Notes: generated from the letters alone by a model not told the origin. Positions 35,584 through 44,159 are shown, numbered from the stretch's first letter. The stretch: 64,000 nucleotides of DNA from an uncultured cyanobacterium (GCA_902495705.1 CABUXT010000005.1:35937-99936), one strand, 5' to 3'. Translations and numbers: made by a program.

Positions 35584-35742
35584 TTAATTAACAATATTGT
35601 TCAAATCTTCTCGTACTACAGGAACAGTTTTATTTATTTTTTGATTGGATTTAAAAATTGAAAATATTGCTATTATCCCTACAATAATAACAATTGCAAA
35701 TACCATAGTTAGGAAGGATTTATTATCAAAAGTATTATTCAT
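35584..35742 (-). CDS. Small single-helix membrane protein
   Basis: The protein has 52 residues: MNNTFDNKSF, then a hydrophobic helix LTMVFAIVIIVGIIAIFSIF, then a Lys/Asn-rich tail. It starts 10 bases after the stop of the Mrr-type nuclease gene on the same strand, with an AAGG ribosome site, so it is probably co-transcribed. Since the nuclease itself has membrane helices, this may be a partner in the same system, but that is inference. Confidence 0.55.
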   Translation of the reverse strand: MNNTFDNKSFLTMVFAIVIIVGIIAIFSIFKSNQKINKTVPVVREDLNNIVN

Positions 35743-35752
35743 GCTACGAACC

Positions 35753-36496
35753 TTATATATCTAACCTTCTACCATGTTTCCCATTTGAAACATAATCATC
35801 TTTATTTTGAGAATAGTTTATTTGTTGACTCATTCTTATTATGTCGTCAAGGTTCAATACTTTAAAATTCGGTTTATTGCTTATAAAATCTGCTCCTGCT
35901 TGTGTAATGCCAGATGATGCAACTAGTATTACTTCATTTGCATTAAAATCATCTTTACAACCCCATAATGCCCTAATTGGTTCTGGAGGTACAGGATTTC
36001 TATAATGCTTGCATTGCACAATTCCCCTGTATCCTTCTTGTTCTATTATAATATCAACACCGCCGTCGCCAGAACCTTTTGTAACCGTAGCTTTATAACC
36101 ATTTAGAATGAAAATTTTTGCAACTTCTTCTTCAAATTGCCAACCGTCTAAATTCCACCACCATGAATTTTCAGCCCAGTAACTTGAATTACGTTTTAAT
36201 TGATTTTGAGAAAATTGTTTATAAGGACTGCCATTAAACAGATGGCTCCAATATACGCAAAATGCAATAAAACTAATAACGCAACTCCAACCAAACACAG
36301 AAAACGGTAATACGTTTGTAGTCCCTAAATAGTAAAGAAAGTAGTTAAAACCACCAACAAAACCAACGGATAATATACATTCTTTCCATGATCCATGTTT
36401 ATTTACTTCTATTAAAAATGTTGTTGCTCCTAGAACACAAGCTACAAATAATAGCACTAGATTATATAAATCTCTGTTATCACTTTTTCTTGACAT
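35753..36496 (-). CDS. Membrane-anchored Mrr-type restriction endonuclease
   Basis: The protein has 247 residues. The N-terminal 85 residues contain three hydrophobic helices (about 10-31, 38-58 and 65-84). The C-terminal part is an Mrr_cat PD-(D/E)xK nuclease domain: FEEEVAKIFILNGYKATVTKGSGDGGVDIII (Asp of GDGGVD) and GIVQCKHYR (Gln-x-Lys), then WGCKDDFNANEVILVASSGI. The family cuts modified or foreign DNA; the membrane form could attack DNA on entry. The operon order is nuclease then the 52-residue membrane protein, with an unknown gene 113 bases upstream on the same strand. Confidence 0.88.
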   Translation of the reverse strand: MSRKSDNRDLYNLVLLFVACVLGATTFLIEVNKHGSWKECILSVGFVGGFNYFLYYLGTTNVLPFSVFGWSCVISFIAFCVYWSHLFNGSPYKQFSQNQLKRNSSYWAENSWWWNLDGWQFEEEVAKIFILNGYKATVTKGSGDGGVDIIIEQEGYRGIVQCKHYRNPVPPEPIRALWGCKDDFNANEVILVASSGITQAGADFISNKPNFKVLNLDDIIRMSQQINYSQNKDDYVSNGKHGRRLDI

Positions 36497-36608
36497 TTTT
36501 CCCCTTCTTATATATCTATCTTTCCGCCTATTTTATAGGCTCTATCATAATATTTGTATTGTTGTATGCCCAATTATCAATTATTACTGTTTAGCGATAA
36601 TACAACTC

Positions 36609-37340
36609 CTAAACTCTTATAGTAAGCAATACCGAGTTATCCTCTAATACTTCTTCTTGTTCCAATTTCATAGAAGGATTTTTTGCAATTTTTGATTTAA
36701 TGTTTTTACAAATATTAGATTGAACAACTCGTTCATATTCAGATTCGATTTTGGCAAAGTATCTGTGAATTTCTTTTAAATCTGCGTATCCTGTAGCTTT
36801 AAATTCGTAAGCCCCATTTTTACTTGACTTTAATTCAATTAAACAATTCGGAATTTCAAAACTTAATTTTCCTCTTTCTTCTATTACTGAAATTTTTAGG
36901 TTCTTTAAAGTTTGTTTTAATACAGTCTTATCTGTATAAATAGTAGGAAAATTATATACAGGAGTTTTTGTTTCAGAAATACTATCAAAAAAACAAGGTC
37001 TGCCTGCTACATGTGCAATGGCATTAGTAAAATTATCCAATACCTTTTTATCTATATCAGCAGAAACAGAAGCTACCAATTTATTTTGTTCATAAATCCA
37101 ATAAATAGGATATTCTTTAGTAATATGAGTTTTTACATATCTATATAGCATTGTATATGTTTCAGACCAATCATAACCAGCTTTTTTAATATATTTTTTC
37201 AATTCTGTTTCATCTTCAAAATTAGTATATTTCCTAATTTCTTGCGACCTCATCCATTCATCAAATTTTTTAGCTCCCATTTTTCTGCGTTGTTGAGCCA
37301 TCCATAATTCACCATTCATTAAATCCTGTTTTATAGACAT
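36609..37340 (-). CDS. Protein of unknown function in nuclease operon
   Basis: The protein has 243 residues and no family I know. It looks soluble and mostly alpha in the first 80 residues (LMNGELWMAQQRRKMGAKKFDEWMRSQ) and mixed after that, with a possible ligand- or nucleic-acid-binding beta region (KLSFEIPNCLIELKSSKNGAYEFKATGYADLKEI). Its start lies 13 bases from the stop of the HhH gene upstream on the same strand, so they are co-transcribed. Given the neighbours (HhH protein, Mrr-type nuclease), a defence role is possible. Confidence 0.6.
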   Translation of the reverse strand: MSIKQDLMNGELWMAQQRRKMGAKKFDEWMRSQEIRKYTNFEDETELKKYIKKAGYDWSETYTMLYRYVKTHITKEYPIYWIYEQNKLVASVSADIDKKVLDNFTNAIAHVAGRPCFFDSISETKTPVYNFPTIYTDKTVLKQTLKNLKISVIEERGKLSFEIPNCLIELKSSKNGAYEFKATGYADLKEIHRYFAKIESEYERVVQSNICKNIKSKIAKNPSMKLEQEEVLEDNSVLLTIRV

Positions 37341-37353
37341 TATCTATACTCCT

Positions 37354-37938
37354 TTACCAATCAATTTTTCTCCCAATTTTATTTTTAGGTTTTGATGGGA
37401 ATATTAACCTATCTTGAATCTCTATCATTTGATGCGGCATTAATTCAAATTCTGCAACAAAGGATTCTATATCATAATAATATTTTCCGTTATTACGTTC
37501 TTGTAATAATTTATCTGCTTTTTCATCATCAAAACCGTCTATTGTAAGCAGGTCTTTTTTATTACAAGATTCAAGTTTTATTTTTTTATTTTTTGAAGAA
37601 ATATGACTCTCTTTATTGTTTTGGGAGTTATTTTGTAATGTTGTGCTTTCAAAATTATCTTCAACAGAAGTCTTTATTGAAAAAATTTTATCTGCTATTT
37701 GTTCCTGTAAATTAAGATATTTTTTTTCCTTAGCAATCTCAAGTGCTAAATTAATAAATTCTTCTGCGGATTCATAATCCCCTGCATTATAATCTGTAAG
37801 TGCATTTTTATAATAACTTTCTGCTTTATGATATTCGTATGCTCTTATGTACAGTTTCAAAATAAGCAACATCATTTTTGGTAAACCCTTTAAAAGTTTT
37901 ACAATATCTTTTGCCTTTGTACATAAAGTTGTAGCCAT
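37354..37938 (-). CDS. Helical protein with C-terminal helix-hairpin-helix domain
   Basis: The protein has about 194 residues. Residues about 30-80 form a TPR-like helix pair (ALTDYNAGDYESAEEFINLALEIAKEKK). The C-terminus (LESCNKKDLLTIDGFDDEKADKLLQERNNGKYY) fits a ComEA-like helix-hairpin-helix, a non-specific DNA-binding module, although the 'GIG' hairpin is GFD. A ribosome-like AGG lies before the ATG at 37938; a GTG at 37965 is an alternative that would lengthen it by nine residues. It follows the excisionase-like gene on the same strand by 33 bases. Confidence 0.6.
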   Translation of the reverse strand: MATTLCTKAKDIVKLLKGLPKMMLLILKLYIRAYEYHKAESYYKNALTDYNAGDYESAEEFINLALEIAKEKKYLNLQEQIADKIFSIKTSVEDNFESTTLQNNSQNNKESHISSKNKKIKLESCNKKDLLTIDGFDDEKADKLLQERNNGKYYYDIESFVAEFELMPHQMIEIQDRLIFPSKPKNKIGRKIDW

Positions 37939-37971
37939 AATAACCTGATTTGTGTTTATATACACTCATTA

Positions 37972-38154
37972 TTACCCTCTTTCTACTGTTGGAGAAAAAA
38001 TATATGCCAAAAGAGCATCCGCATTAAATAAATATTTTCTTCCAACTCTTCCACAAACTTCAGCAGGGAATTTTCCTCCCTTGGCTAGTTTTTGTAATGT
38101 TCTAACATCCAATTTTAGTATTTTTGATGCTTCTAATGTACTAATTATTTGCAT
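37972..38154 (-). CDS. Excisionase-like helix-turn-helix protein
   Basis: The protein has 60 residues. ISTLEASKILKLDVRTLQKLAKGGKFPAEVCGRVGRKYLFN is the winged helix of excisionase/AlpA-like DNA-binding proteins (residues about 4-44). It may direct excision of the island or regulate the operon that starts with it. The upstream region has CGTAC...GTWCG operators and the ribosome site is AAGGAGG. No integrase is next to it, which is unusual. Confidence 0.75.
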   Translation of the reverse strand: MQIISTLEASKILKLDVRTLQKLAKGGKFPAEVCGRVGRKYLFNADALLAYIFSPTVERG

Positions 38155-38169
38155 ACCGCCTCCTTTTTG

Positions 38170-38265
38170 CGTACTTGTACGTCATATTGTATCACATTAT
38201 TTTATTTTTGTCAACTTTACGTACATGTTCGTATTTTTAGTAGTTTTGAGTAACGTACGTGTTCG
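38170..38265. promoter_or_regulatory. Three copies of a CGTACnTGTwCG operator
   Basis: CGTACTTGTACG (38170-38181), CGTACATGTTCG (38220-38231) and CGTACGTGTTCG (38254-38265) lie between the divergent excisionase-like and XRE genes. The near-palindromic 12-mer repeated three times is typical of a lambda-type repressor switch; the XRE protein next door is the likely binder. Confidence 0.8.
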
Positions 38266-38317
38266 GCTTGACGTAAGTTATTAAAATGATATAATTATCA
38301 AATGAGGGAGGGGATGT

Positions 38318-38791
38318 ATGGCTGAAATCAAATCCTTAGAGTATTTAACTAAGCAATTTAACAATGTAAAAGATCCAAATCATTTACGAATAGTTTCAGA
38401 AATAACTGATTCTTTAGAGGCATGTGTTTTAAAAAATTTGGCAGTTTTTATATCTACAATAAGAAAAGATAAAGGATTATCTGTAAGAGAATTAAATGAA
38501 CGTTCAAGAGTAAGTCTAGCTGTAATTAACGACCTGGAAAAGGCTCGTAGTATGCCAAGAGTTGAAACATTAATAAGATTAGGATTGGCTTTAGAAATAG
38601 ATTTTAATGAAGTATTTAGAGCATTGATACTACCAGATAAAATATCTACTGATATAAATTTTTGTAAAATTAACAAAACTGATTTGGCTATGGATATTGC
38701 AAGGTACGGCTATGATAAAAACCAAGTTGCTGAAATTATAGACTTTATTAAATATATAGACTTTAAAGCCACACAAAATAATAAGAAATAA
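38318..38791 (+). CDS. XRE-family repressor of island 1
   Basis: The protein has 157 residues. An N-terminal helical extension is followed by a Cro/C1 HTH (residues about 45-105; STIRKDKGLSVRELNERSRVSLAVINDLEKARSMPRVETLIRLGLAL) and a C-terminal helical part that may mediate dimers. It is divergent from the excisionase-like operon with three shared operators between them, so it probably controls that operon and itself. A GGGAGGGG ribosome site precedes the ATG and a strong hairpin terminator follows. Confidence 0.85.
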   Translation: MAEIKSLEYLTKQFNNVKDPNHLRIVSEITDSLEACVLKNLAVFISTIRKDKGLSVRELNERSRVSLAVINDLEKARSMPRVETLIRLGLALEIDFNEVFRALILPDKISTDINFCKINKTDLAMDIARYGYDKNQVAEIIDFIKYIDFKATQNNKK

Positions 38792-38840
38792 TATAAGCGA
38801 GTTTTAACGAACAAATGTTCTATTACATAATGGTATTAAA

Positions 38841-38871
38841 AAAGGCTTTCAGCAAATCTCTGAAAGCCTTT
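38841..38871 (+). terminator. Rho-independent terminator after XRE gene
   Basis: AAAGGCTTTCAG (38841-38852) pairs with CTGAAAGCCTTT (38860-38871), a perfect 12-bp stem with a 7-base loop. Confidence 0.85.
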
Positions 38872-38882
38872 AGTTTAAATGG

Positions 38883-38956
38883 TCGGGATGACAGGATTTG
38901 AACCTGCGGCCCCTTCGTCCCGAACGAAGTGCGCTACCAAGCTGCGCTACATCCCG
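38883..38956 (-). tRNA. tRNA-Pro (anticodon CGG)
   Basis: A 74-nt cloverleaf on the minus strand. Acceptor CGGGATG/CATCCCG with discriminator A, D arm with GCGCAGCTTGGTAGCGC, anticodon stem CTTCG/CGAAG around loop TTCGGGA (CGG), and T arm GCAGGTTCAAATCCTGT. CCA is not encoded. It is the integration site of island 1: its 3' 45 bases are duplicated at 30665-30709. Confidence 0.95.
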
Positions 38957-38976
38957 ATACTTATAATTATAATAAC

Positions 38977-39006
38977 AAAAAAGCAGATTTTGCAATCTGC
39001 TTTTTT
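38977..39006. terminator. Bidirectional terminator
   Basis: AAAAAAGCAGATT pairs with AATCTGCTTTTTT (38994-39006), a 13-bp stem with a 4-base loop, T-tracts on both strands. It ends the 39026-39337 gene on the minus strand. Confidence 0.85.
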
Positions 39007-39025
39007 ATAAAATTTTATTTTTTTA

Positions 39026-39337
39026 TTAAGCTTTTGGTTTTTGAAAGTTTTTTGACCATTCTTTCATAACGTCAATGCCATCAGCAGCCATCTTTTGGAG
39101 ATTTGACAAGAAATCTTTTGCAATTGCTTGAATTTTTTCGGGGCTGCCTGAAAACATTTGAACATTTGGATGTTTGTCACCTTTTTTTACAAAATATACG
39201 TCAAATGAATTGTCATTTGATAAAATTTTAGCCATTGAATTGTCTTTTAGAGGAATACTTGTCAATTTTTGTCCTCTTCTTGCTGCTAAATCAGCAAAAG
39301 CGCTACGTCCGGCATTTATTGCATCTACAGTACTCAT
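39026..39337 (-). CDS. Small hypothetical protein
   Basis: The protein has 103 residues, soluble. The N-terminus STVDAINAGRSAFADLAARRGQKL is helical; a beta hairpin (FDVYFVKKGDKHPNVQMFSG) and two more helices (PEKIQAIAKDFLSNLQKMAADGI) follow. No known family. A GAAAGG ribosome site precedes the ATG and a strong terminator follows, so it is a single-gene unit. Confidence 0.65.
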   Translation of the reverse strand: MSTVDAINAGRSAFADLAARRGQKLTSIPLKDNSMAKILSNDNSFDVYFVKKGDKHPNVQMFSGSPEKIQAIAKDFLSNLQKMAADGIDVMKEWSKNFQKPKA

Positions 39338-39524
39338 TTTTTGTACCTTTCTTTTTCAACTATGAGCTTTTACATATTATAATATCTGTGAAAAATATTT
39401 TTTGCTAATTAAATTCATGTTTTGTAATAAAACTATAACAAAATTTTTTATTTCTATATTTTATAATAAAATTAAGAAAAACGCATGTGATAGGGATAAT
39501 TTTTAATAAAAGGATTTGCAAATT

Positions 39525-41483
39525 ATGTTAGTATCTGGGATTAAAAATTTTGGCAATAATTTATTTTTCGGAAGAAAATTAAGACCTGATGAAGAACAAG
39601 ACTACAGGCAAAATGCCTTGCAACCTGCTTTAGACTATTTGGGTACAAAAGAAGTTGCAATGATAATCCACGGAACAAGTTATCCTGAAAGCAATAACGA
39701 TATCGGTGTAGGCTCACCTTATGGCAAAGTTGCAGCTCAATTGATTCCGTTTGAAATCTTGCATGGCTTTAATGCAAATCAACTCGGTCCGGTGGGCGTA
39801 ATCCGTGATGCTCAGCATGTTTCGCCATATACATCGACAGTATCTAGTAGAAACTATCTGTTTTTAGATATGGAAAAACTTACAACCGATGATTATGCAA
39901 ATATTTTATCTAAAGATGATATAAATAAAGTTTTTAATCATCCGAAAAATAATGGCAAAAACTACTCTTATTCAGAATTTGCCGATGCGTTTGCAAATTA
40001 TCAATATTGTATGAAAATTGCAAACAAAAATTTCAAAAAAGAATTAGCTCAAAATAATCCTGCTGCGCAAAATTTGAATGAAGAATTTGCGCAATTCAAA
40101 AAAGCAAAAGGTCAACAAGTCTATGATGAGGCGTTGTTTGATGTTTTAGCAAAAACTTATGCCACAGATGATTTTAATAAATGGGATGATATTGATAAAA
40201 ATATTTTAACTCGAGTAAAAGAAAATGACCCTGACGCAATCGCTCGTTACAAAAAGGTTGTAGGACGTTCTAAAGATGATTTTGACGCGTTTGTTTTTGG
40301 ACAATTTTTGTTGGATAAGCAAATTAAAGAAAACGCGAAAATGCGTAGGTCTTTGGGTTTTGAATACATAAATGATTTGCTTGTTGGGTTTTCTAAATCT
40401 GATGAATGGGCACATCAGGATTTGTTTTTGAAAGATTATCGTATGGGCTGTCCTGACGGAGGTATGTATGGACCTCAAATGTGGGATGTGCCTGTCTTAA
40501 ATCCTAATAAATTATTCAACGCGGATGGCAGTTTAGGCGATGCAGGGAAGTATTTGAAAACTAAAATCGAATCTGCGTTAGAAGATTTTGACAATGTCAG
40601 AATCGACCATGCTTTGGGGCTGATTGACCCATATATTTATGACAAAAATTCTATAGCTTATTCAAACGGAAGAGTTGATATGGGTAAATTTAGAGCAGGA
40701 AATATTTCAAATATGCATGAAATTGACCCAAACGGCAACTATAAAAGAGTTATAAATGAAATTGTCCTTCCGATTTTGGAAGAGCATGGAATTGATAAAA
40801 ATTATCCTGTTTGGGAGGATTTGGGGACTGATACTCCGGGGTTTAACGAAATTTATCACCAAAGAAACCAGCTTCCGGGGATTACTCAACTTGAATATAT
40901 GAGGGCGCAAGATTCTCAAGACCCTGATGATTGGGGGCTTATCGGTTCTCATGACTCTGACCCTGCAATGAAAATGATTAAAAAAGACTGGGTAAGAGGT
41001 CACAATGCTTGGAATATCTTCTATCTTGCAGGTTTTTTAAATTCTAATCCTGCAAGGGCACAATACCGTGATGAATTTTGCAAAAAGATTGATAATGATG
41101 ACAGAGAGCGTGTTAAGGCAAAGTTTGCCGAATTGTTCTTGACTTGTAAGAAAATCCAAATTTCTTTTGCGGATTTCTTTGGGATAGATAAGACATATAA
41201 CGAAGGCGGTAAGGAAAATAACCGAAATTGGAAATTGAGATTGAGCAAGGATTATGAGGACTCTTACTATAAAAATTTGGCAAGTGAACCTCCAACAGCG
41301 CTCAATATGCCTGAAATATTGAAACTTGCAGTACAGGCAAAGGCTGATTTTAATGTAGTAAATTCCGCACAAAAAAATAATATTCCGACCGAAGAACTTT
41401 CTGCGAATAATCCGCCTGAAGTTGAAACAATTTTGGAAAACTTGGATAAGTATCAAAAGATTTTAGAAGAGCCTGAAGAGTAA
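39525..41483 (+). CDS. GH77-like 4-alpha-glucanotransferase
   Basis: The protein has 652 residues. The three catalytic acids of amylomaltase/MalQ are in recognisable places: RIDHALG (nucleophile Asp, about residue 360), WEDLG (acid/base Glu) and IGSHDSDP (transition-state Asp). YGKVAAQLIPFEILHGFN near the N-terminus stands where the family has its SPY..S.. substrate segment. The enzyme would transfer alpha-1,4-glucan segments in glycogen or maltodextrin metabolism. It is divergent from standard MalQ and begins with a lineage-type tail (IKNFGNNLFFGRKLRP) that carries an F-x-G motif. The ATG at 39525 has AAAAGGA about 10 bases upstream; an in-frame TTG 9 bases earlier is less likely. Confidence 0.8.
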   Translation: MLVSGIKNFGNNLFFGRKLRPDEEQDYRQNALQPALDYLGTKEVAMIIHGTSYPESNNDIGVGSPYGKVAAQLIPFEILHGFNANQLGPVGVIRDAQHVSPYTSTVSSRNYLFLDMEKLTTDDYANILSKDDINKVFNHPKNNGKNYSYSEFADAFANYQYCMKIANKNFKKELAQNNPAAQNLNEEFAQFKKAKGQQVYDEALFDVLAKTYATDDFNKWDDIDKNILTRVKENDPDAIARYKKVVGRSKDDFDAFVFGQFLLDKQIKENAKMRRSLGFEYINDLLVGFSKSDEWAHQDLFLKDYRMGCPDGGMYGPQMWDVPVLNPNKLFNADGSLGDAGKYLKTKIESALEDFDNVRIDHALGLIDPYIYDKNSIAYSNGRVDMGKFRAGNISNMHEIDPNGNYKRVINEIVLPILEEHGIDKNYPVWEDLGTDTPGFNEIYHQRNQLPGITQLEYMRAQDSQDPDDWGLIGSHDSDPAMKMIKKDWVRGHNAWNIFYLAGFLNSNPARAQYRDEFCKKIDNDDRERVKAKFAELFLTCKKIQISFADFFGIDKTYNEGGKENNRNWKLRLSKDYEDSYYKNLASEPPTALNMPEILKLAVQAKADFNVVNSAQKNNIPTEELSANNPPEVETILENLDKYQKILEEPEE

Positions 41484-42768
41484 GACTGGAACGGAAGTTT
41501 AAACAAATAGGTCTATGTCATTCTGAAAGCTTAGAAAATTTGTGTGAGTTTTGCGAACACTCAATTTTCTTGCTATTCAGAATCTATCAATGTTTATTTT
41601 AAAATTGACCATAGTGAACAGTTTTCAATCAAATGGATAGACCCTGAATCTACGCAGTCACACTCTGCGCCTGCTGTTCAGGGTGAAATAGAGTTTTTTA
41701 ACGAATCATGTCATTACGAGGAGCCATGTTTTACAAATAAAATAATAATCTATACGTAAATCCCCAGCAAGTCTTGTTGTGGATTACCACGTCACTTCGT
41801 TAAGAGTAATGCTACATTTGCAAATAAACTTTCCTCGTAATGACGTAATTTTATAACATCTAGGTCAACAATCCGACAGTAGCCAAAAGTGAATAATCAA
41901 ACAAAACGAGTAAACGACAAAAGCCGAATTTGTTTGAGGAGCGAAGTGACGAGTTATTCGGCTATGGAACGAGTTTTTAGTTTGATGAGAACGTTGGCGT
42001 GTCGGTGGTTTTGCGGTGCTTTTGCCACCAAAAGCACCCTTGCACGGAGTGCATGAAAAGAATTTTATCAATGAATACATTTGATTAATACTCTCTATGG
42101 AAAAGATTCTGAATCAAGTTCAGAATGACATAGACCTATATGTTATATTAGAGACCCTGAAACGGTCTTGGATTATTGGCGGCTCGACCGGCTCAACGCA
42201 GCTCTCGCCAAGACGTGCTGGGTTCGCTACGCTCACACGGCGCACTTGCCAAAATCCGCAATTCGGAATGACATAGACTTATGTGTTTTATTAGAGACCC
42301 TGAAACAAGTTCAGGGTGACATTTTTTTTATTTTGTCGGCATGGCAATGACGACCTACAGTTCACGTCATCCTGAATCGGCAAAACGGTCAATGTCATTC
42401 TGAAAGCTTAGAAAATTTGTGTGAAGAATGAACACATAATTTTCTTGCTATTCAGAATCTCTAACCGAACACTTTAACCCAAGTGTCACCCTGAACTTGA
42501 TTCAGGGTCTATCCATTTGATTGAAAAGTAATGAAAAAAGGTCAATTTTCAAAATCAACATTGATAGATTCTGAATAGGATAAAATCTAAGCCAAACAAG
42601 TTGGCAAGATTTTTAATCCTTTCAGAATGACAATACAAAAAGCCAGACCTCCTGCACTCTTGCCTTCCATATTTCCCTTTTGCCCAAAACATCCTCTTCA
42701 TGACTTGAAAACATGCCGAAAAAGTTGTATAATTTGTATATACGTAGACAAAACAGGATTTTAAGAGT
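41484..42768. repeat. Intergenic cluster 3 of mosaic palindromic repeats
   Basis: A 1.28-kb stretch without a believable gene. It contains 65-bp TTCTGAA elements at 41517-41585, 42394-42460 and 42566-42631 (the last in reverse), and a region around 41600-41690 in which CAATCAAATGGATAGACCCTG is the reverse of a module in cluster 2. The 200-bp module (41863-42063) and the 120-bp module (42151-42274, inverse of 6485-6605) follow. CCCTGAAC palindromes lie at 42294-42320 and 42484-42510, and a GTCGGC hairpin at 42335-42354. The open frames here are through repeats. The promoter of the first prepilin gene (TATAAT at about 42727) ends the stretch. Confidence 0.8.
41863..42063. repeat. 200-bp dispersed repeat, copy 2
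   Basis: Second copy of the module at 27250-27455, same orientation, with small differences and an extra GGTTTTGCGGTGC part near 42010. Both copies end with GCACGGAGTGCATGAAAA. Confidence 0.75.
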
Positions 42769-43431
42769 ATGAAAAAAGCCCTAACAATCGGCGAGTTATT
42801 GATTACTATGGGAATTATCGGGGTTATCGCAATGTTGACTCTGCCGGGGTTCATTCAGGATTATCATAAACGAGTTTATACCACTAAATTGAAAAAAACG
42901 GTGGAAATGATTGAAAATGCCGTAAATCAGGCATGTATAGATAATAATGTTTCTTATTTTTATCAAACACCGTATGTTAAAGTTGCAACTGCAGAAGCTA
43001 ATAAAAATTTTTTACGAAAATACTTTAAGTTAGCTTCAACTCAAACAACTAAACCTTTTGCCAGCACTTATCGAACCCTTAATTCTAATGAAGATAGAGC
43101 ATTAGGACTAAATGATAGTAGCCATGCATATGCAAAACTTGTTGGTGGTGAGGCTGTATCTTTTTTATGTTTTAACAGCCCATCTCTTGCATGTGTTTTT
43201 CGTGTAGATATAAACTCGACCGATGGACCTAATATTGGTGGTAGAGACTTTTTCTCTATCTATATTAATCCTATGACTAATGAATTATATGATACAGGTA
43301 ATCCTGCACTTTGTGGCGGTAAAGCTAAAACAAATGATGAAAAAGTCGATGCAGCAAATAATGCTCGAGCAGAGTACGGTGAAGGTTGCTTTGCACGTTT
43401 ACTACAAGACAATTGGGAAATGAACTATTAA
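42769..43431 (+). CDS. Prepilin-like protein (type IV pilin/pseudopilin family), 1 of 3
   Basis: The protein has 220 residues. The N-terminus KKALTIGELLITMGIIGVIAMLTLPGF is a type III (prepilin) signal with the Glu5 of the mature protein and one hydrophobic helix. The residue before the cleavage point is Ala where the other two here have Gly, so processing by PilD may be weaker. A soluble head follows with a DGPNIGGRDFFSIYINP segment (about 155-171), a pattern shared with the next two proteins. The ribosome site is AAGAG. Members assemble into pili or secretion pseudopili in the envelope. Confidence 0.85.
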   Translation: MKKALTIGELLITMGIIGVIAMLTLPGFIQDYHKRVYTTKLKKTVEMIENAVNQACIDNNVSYFYQTPYVKVATAEANKNFLRKYFKLASTQTTKPFASTYRTLNSNEDRALGLNDSSHAYAKLVGGEAVSFLCFNSPSLACVFRVDINSTDGPNIGGRDFFSIYINPMTNELYDTGNPALCGGKAKTNDEKVDAANNARAEYGEGCFARLLQDNWEMNY

Positions 43432-43447
43432 TTACGGAAGGATAAAT

Positions 43448-44146
43448 ATGAAACAAGGTTTTACGTTATCAGAAGTTTTGATTACATTGGGTATTGTCGG
43501 AATCGTTGCGGTTTTGACTATCCCTGGGGTTATGAAAAACTATAAAAACAGATTATATACTGCGCAATTAGAAAAAGTTTATTCACAAATTTCTGACGCA
43601 ACACAAGCTATTATGGCAGATGAGCACGTTGATAACTTCTATGAAACAACTGCAGCAGGAAATTCAACCTATAAAGAAGGTGCAACAGACCACCAAGAAC
43701 CTCAGACTGGTGAAGGTTACTTCTTAACAAAATATTTTAAAGCCGTGAAAAAAGATTGCCGTAAAGCAGACAAAACAGGTTGTATGACAACTAATGCAAA
43801 CACTTATAAAACAATTGGCAATGCTGCTGTTCCGGGATATGCCGGAAATTACTGTATTCAAACAGTATCAGGCGCAGCTGTTTGTGCTAATTACAACCCA
43901 AATAATACCTGTATGAGTATGGTCGTCGATGTAAACGGTATGGCTGCCCCAAATGTTATCGGACGTGATGTTTTCGCTCTAGATATAAACAAAAACGGTT
44001 CTATCTTAGATTATGGTGTTGGTTGCCAAATTACAAATACTGATAGAGCATCATTATGTACTACAGGGAGCACTGAGAGTATAGCCACCGCTGCAATAGG
44101 TTGTCTTGTAAATGTAATGGAAGCCGGCTGGAAGATGGAATACTAA
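43448..44146 (+). CDS. Prepilin-like protein, 2 of 3
   Basis: The protein has 232 residues. KQGFTLSEVLITLGIVGIVAVLTIPGVMKNYKNRLY is a classical prepilin N-terminus (Gly-Phe cleavage, Glu5). The head has six or more Cys (KKDCRKADKTGCMTT, YCIQTVSGAAVCANYNP, CQITNTDRASLC), suggesting disulfides, and a conserved AAPNVIGRDVFALDIN segment. It starts 16 bases after the first prepilin gene with a GGAAGGA ribosome site. Co-transcribed with both neighbours. Confidence 0.88.
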   Translation: MKQGFTLSEVLITLGIVGIVAVLTIPGVMKNYKNRLYTAQLEKVYSQISDATQAIMADEHVDNFYETTAAGNSTYKEGATDHQEPQTGEGYFLTKYFKAVKKDCRKADKTGCMTTNANTYKTIGNAAVPGYAGNYCIQTVSGAAVCANYNPNNTCMSMVVDVNGMAAPNVIGRDVFALDINKNGSILDYGVGCQITNTDRASLCTTGSTESIATAAIGCLVNVMEAGWKMEY

Positions 44147-44159
44147 GGGAAGGTAGGAT

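Larger units (their letters stand above)
30665..38927. mobile_element. Genomic island 1, integrated in tRNA-Pro
   Basis: An 8.3-kb segment is bounded by the 45-bp tRNA-Pro repeat. Contents left to right: DNA methyltransferase, Fic protein, gene remnants, second Fic protein, structured palindrome, DUF6471-like regulator, phage-type small gene, frameshifted serine recombinase, small membrane protein, Mrr-type nuclease, two unknown proteins, excisionase-like gene and XRE repressor. The att type (anticodon loop to 3' end) is that of a tyrosine integrase, but none is encoded. The island is therefore either decayed or mobilised by an integrase elsewhere. Confidence 0.85.

Noticed and set aside
41544..41759. 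Open frame of 71 codons after the GH77-like gene
   Set aside because: It covers a TTCTGAA element and palindromes of cluster 3; no ribosome site and no family.
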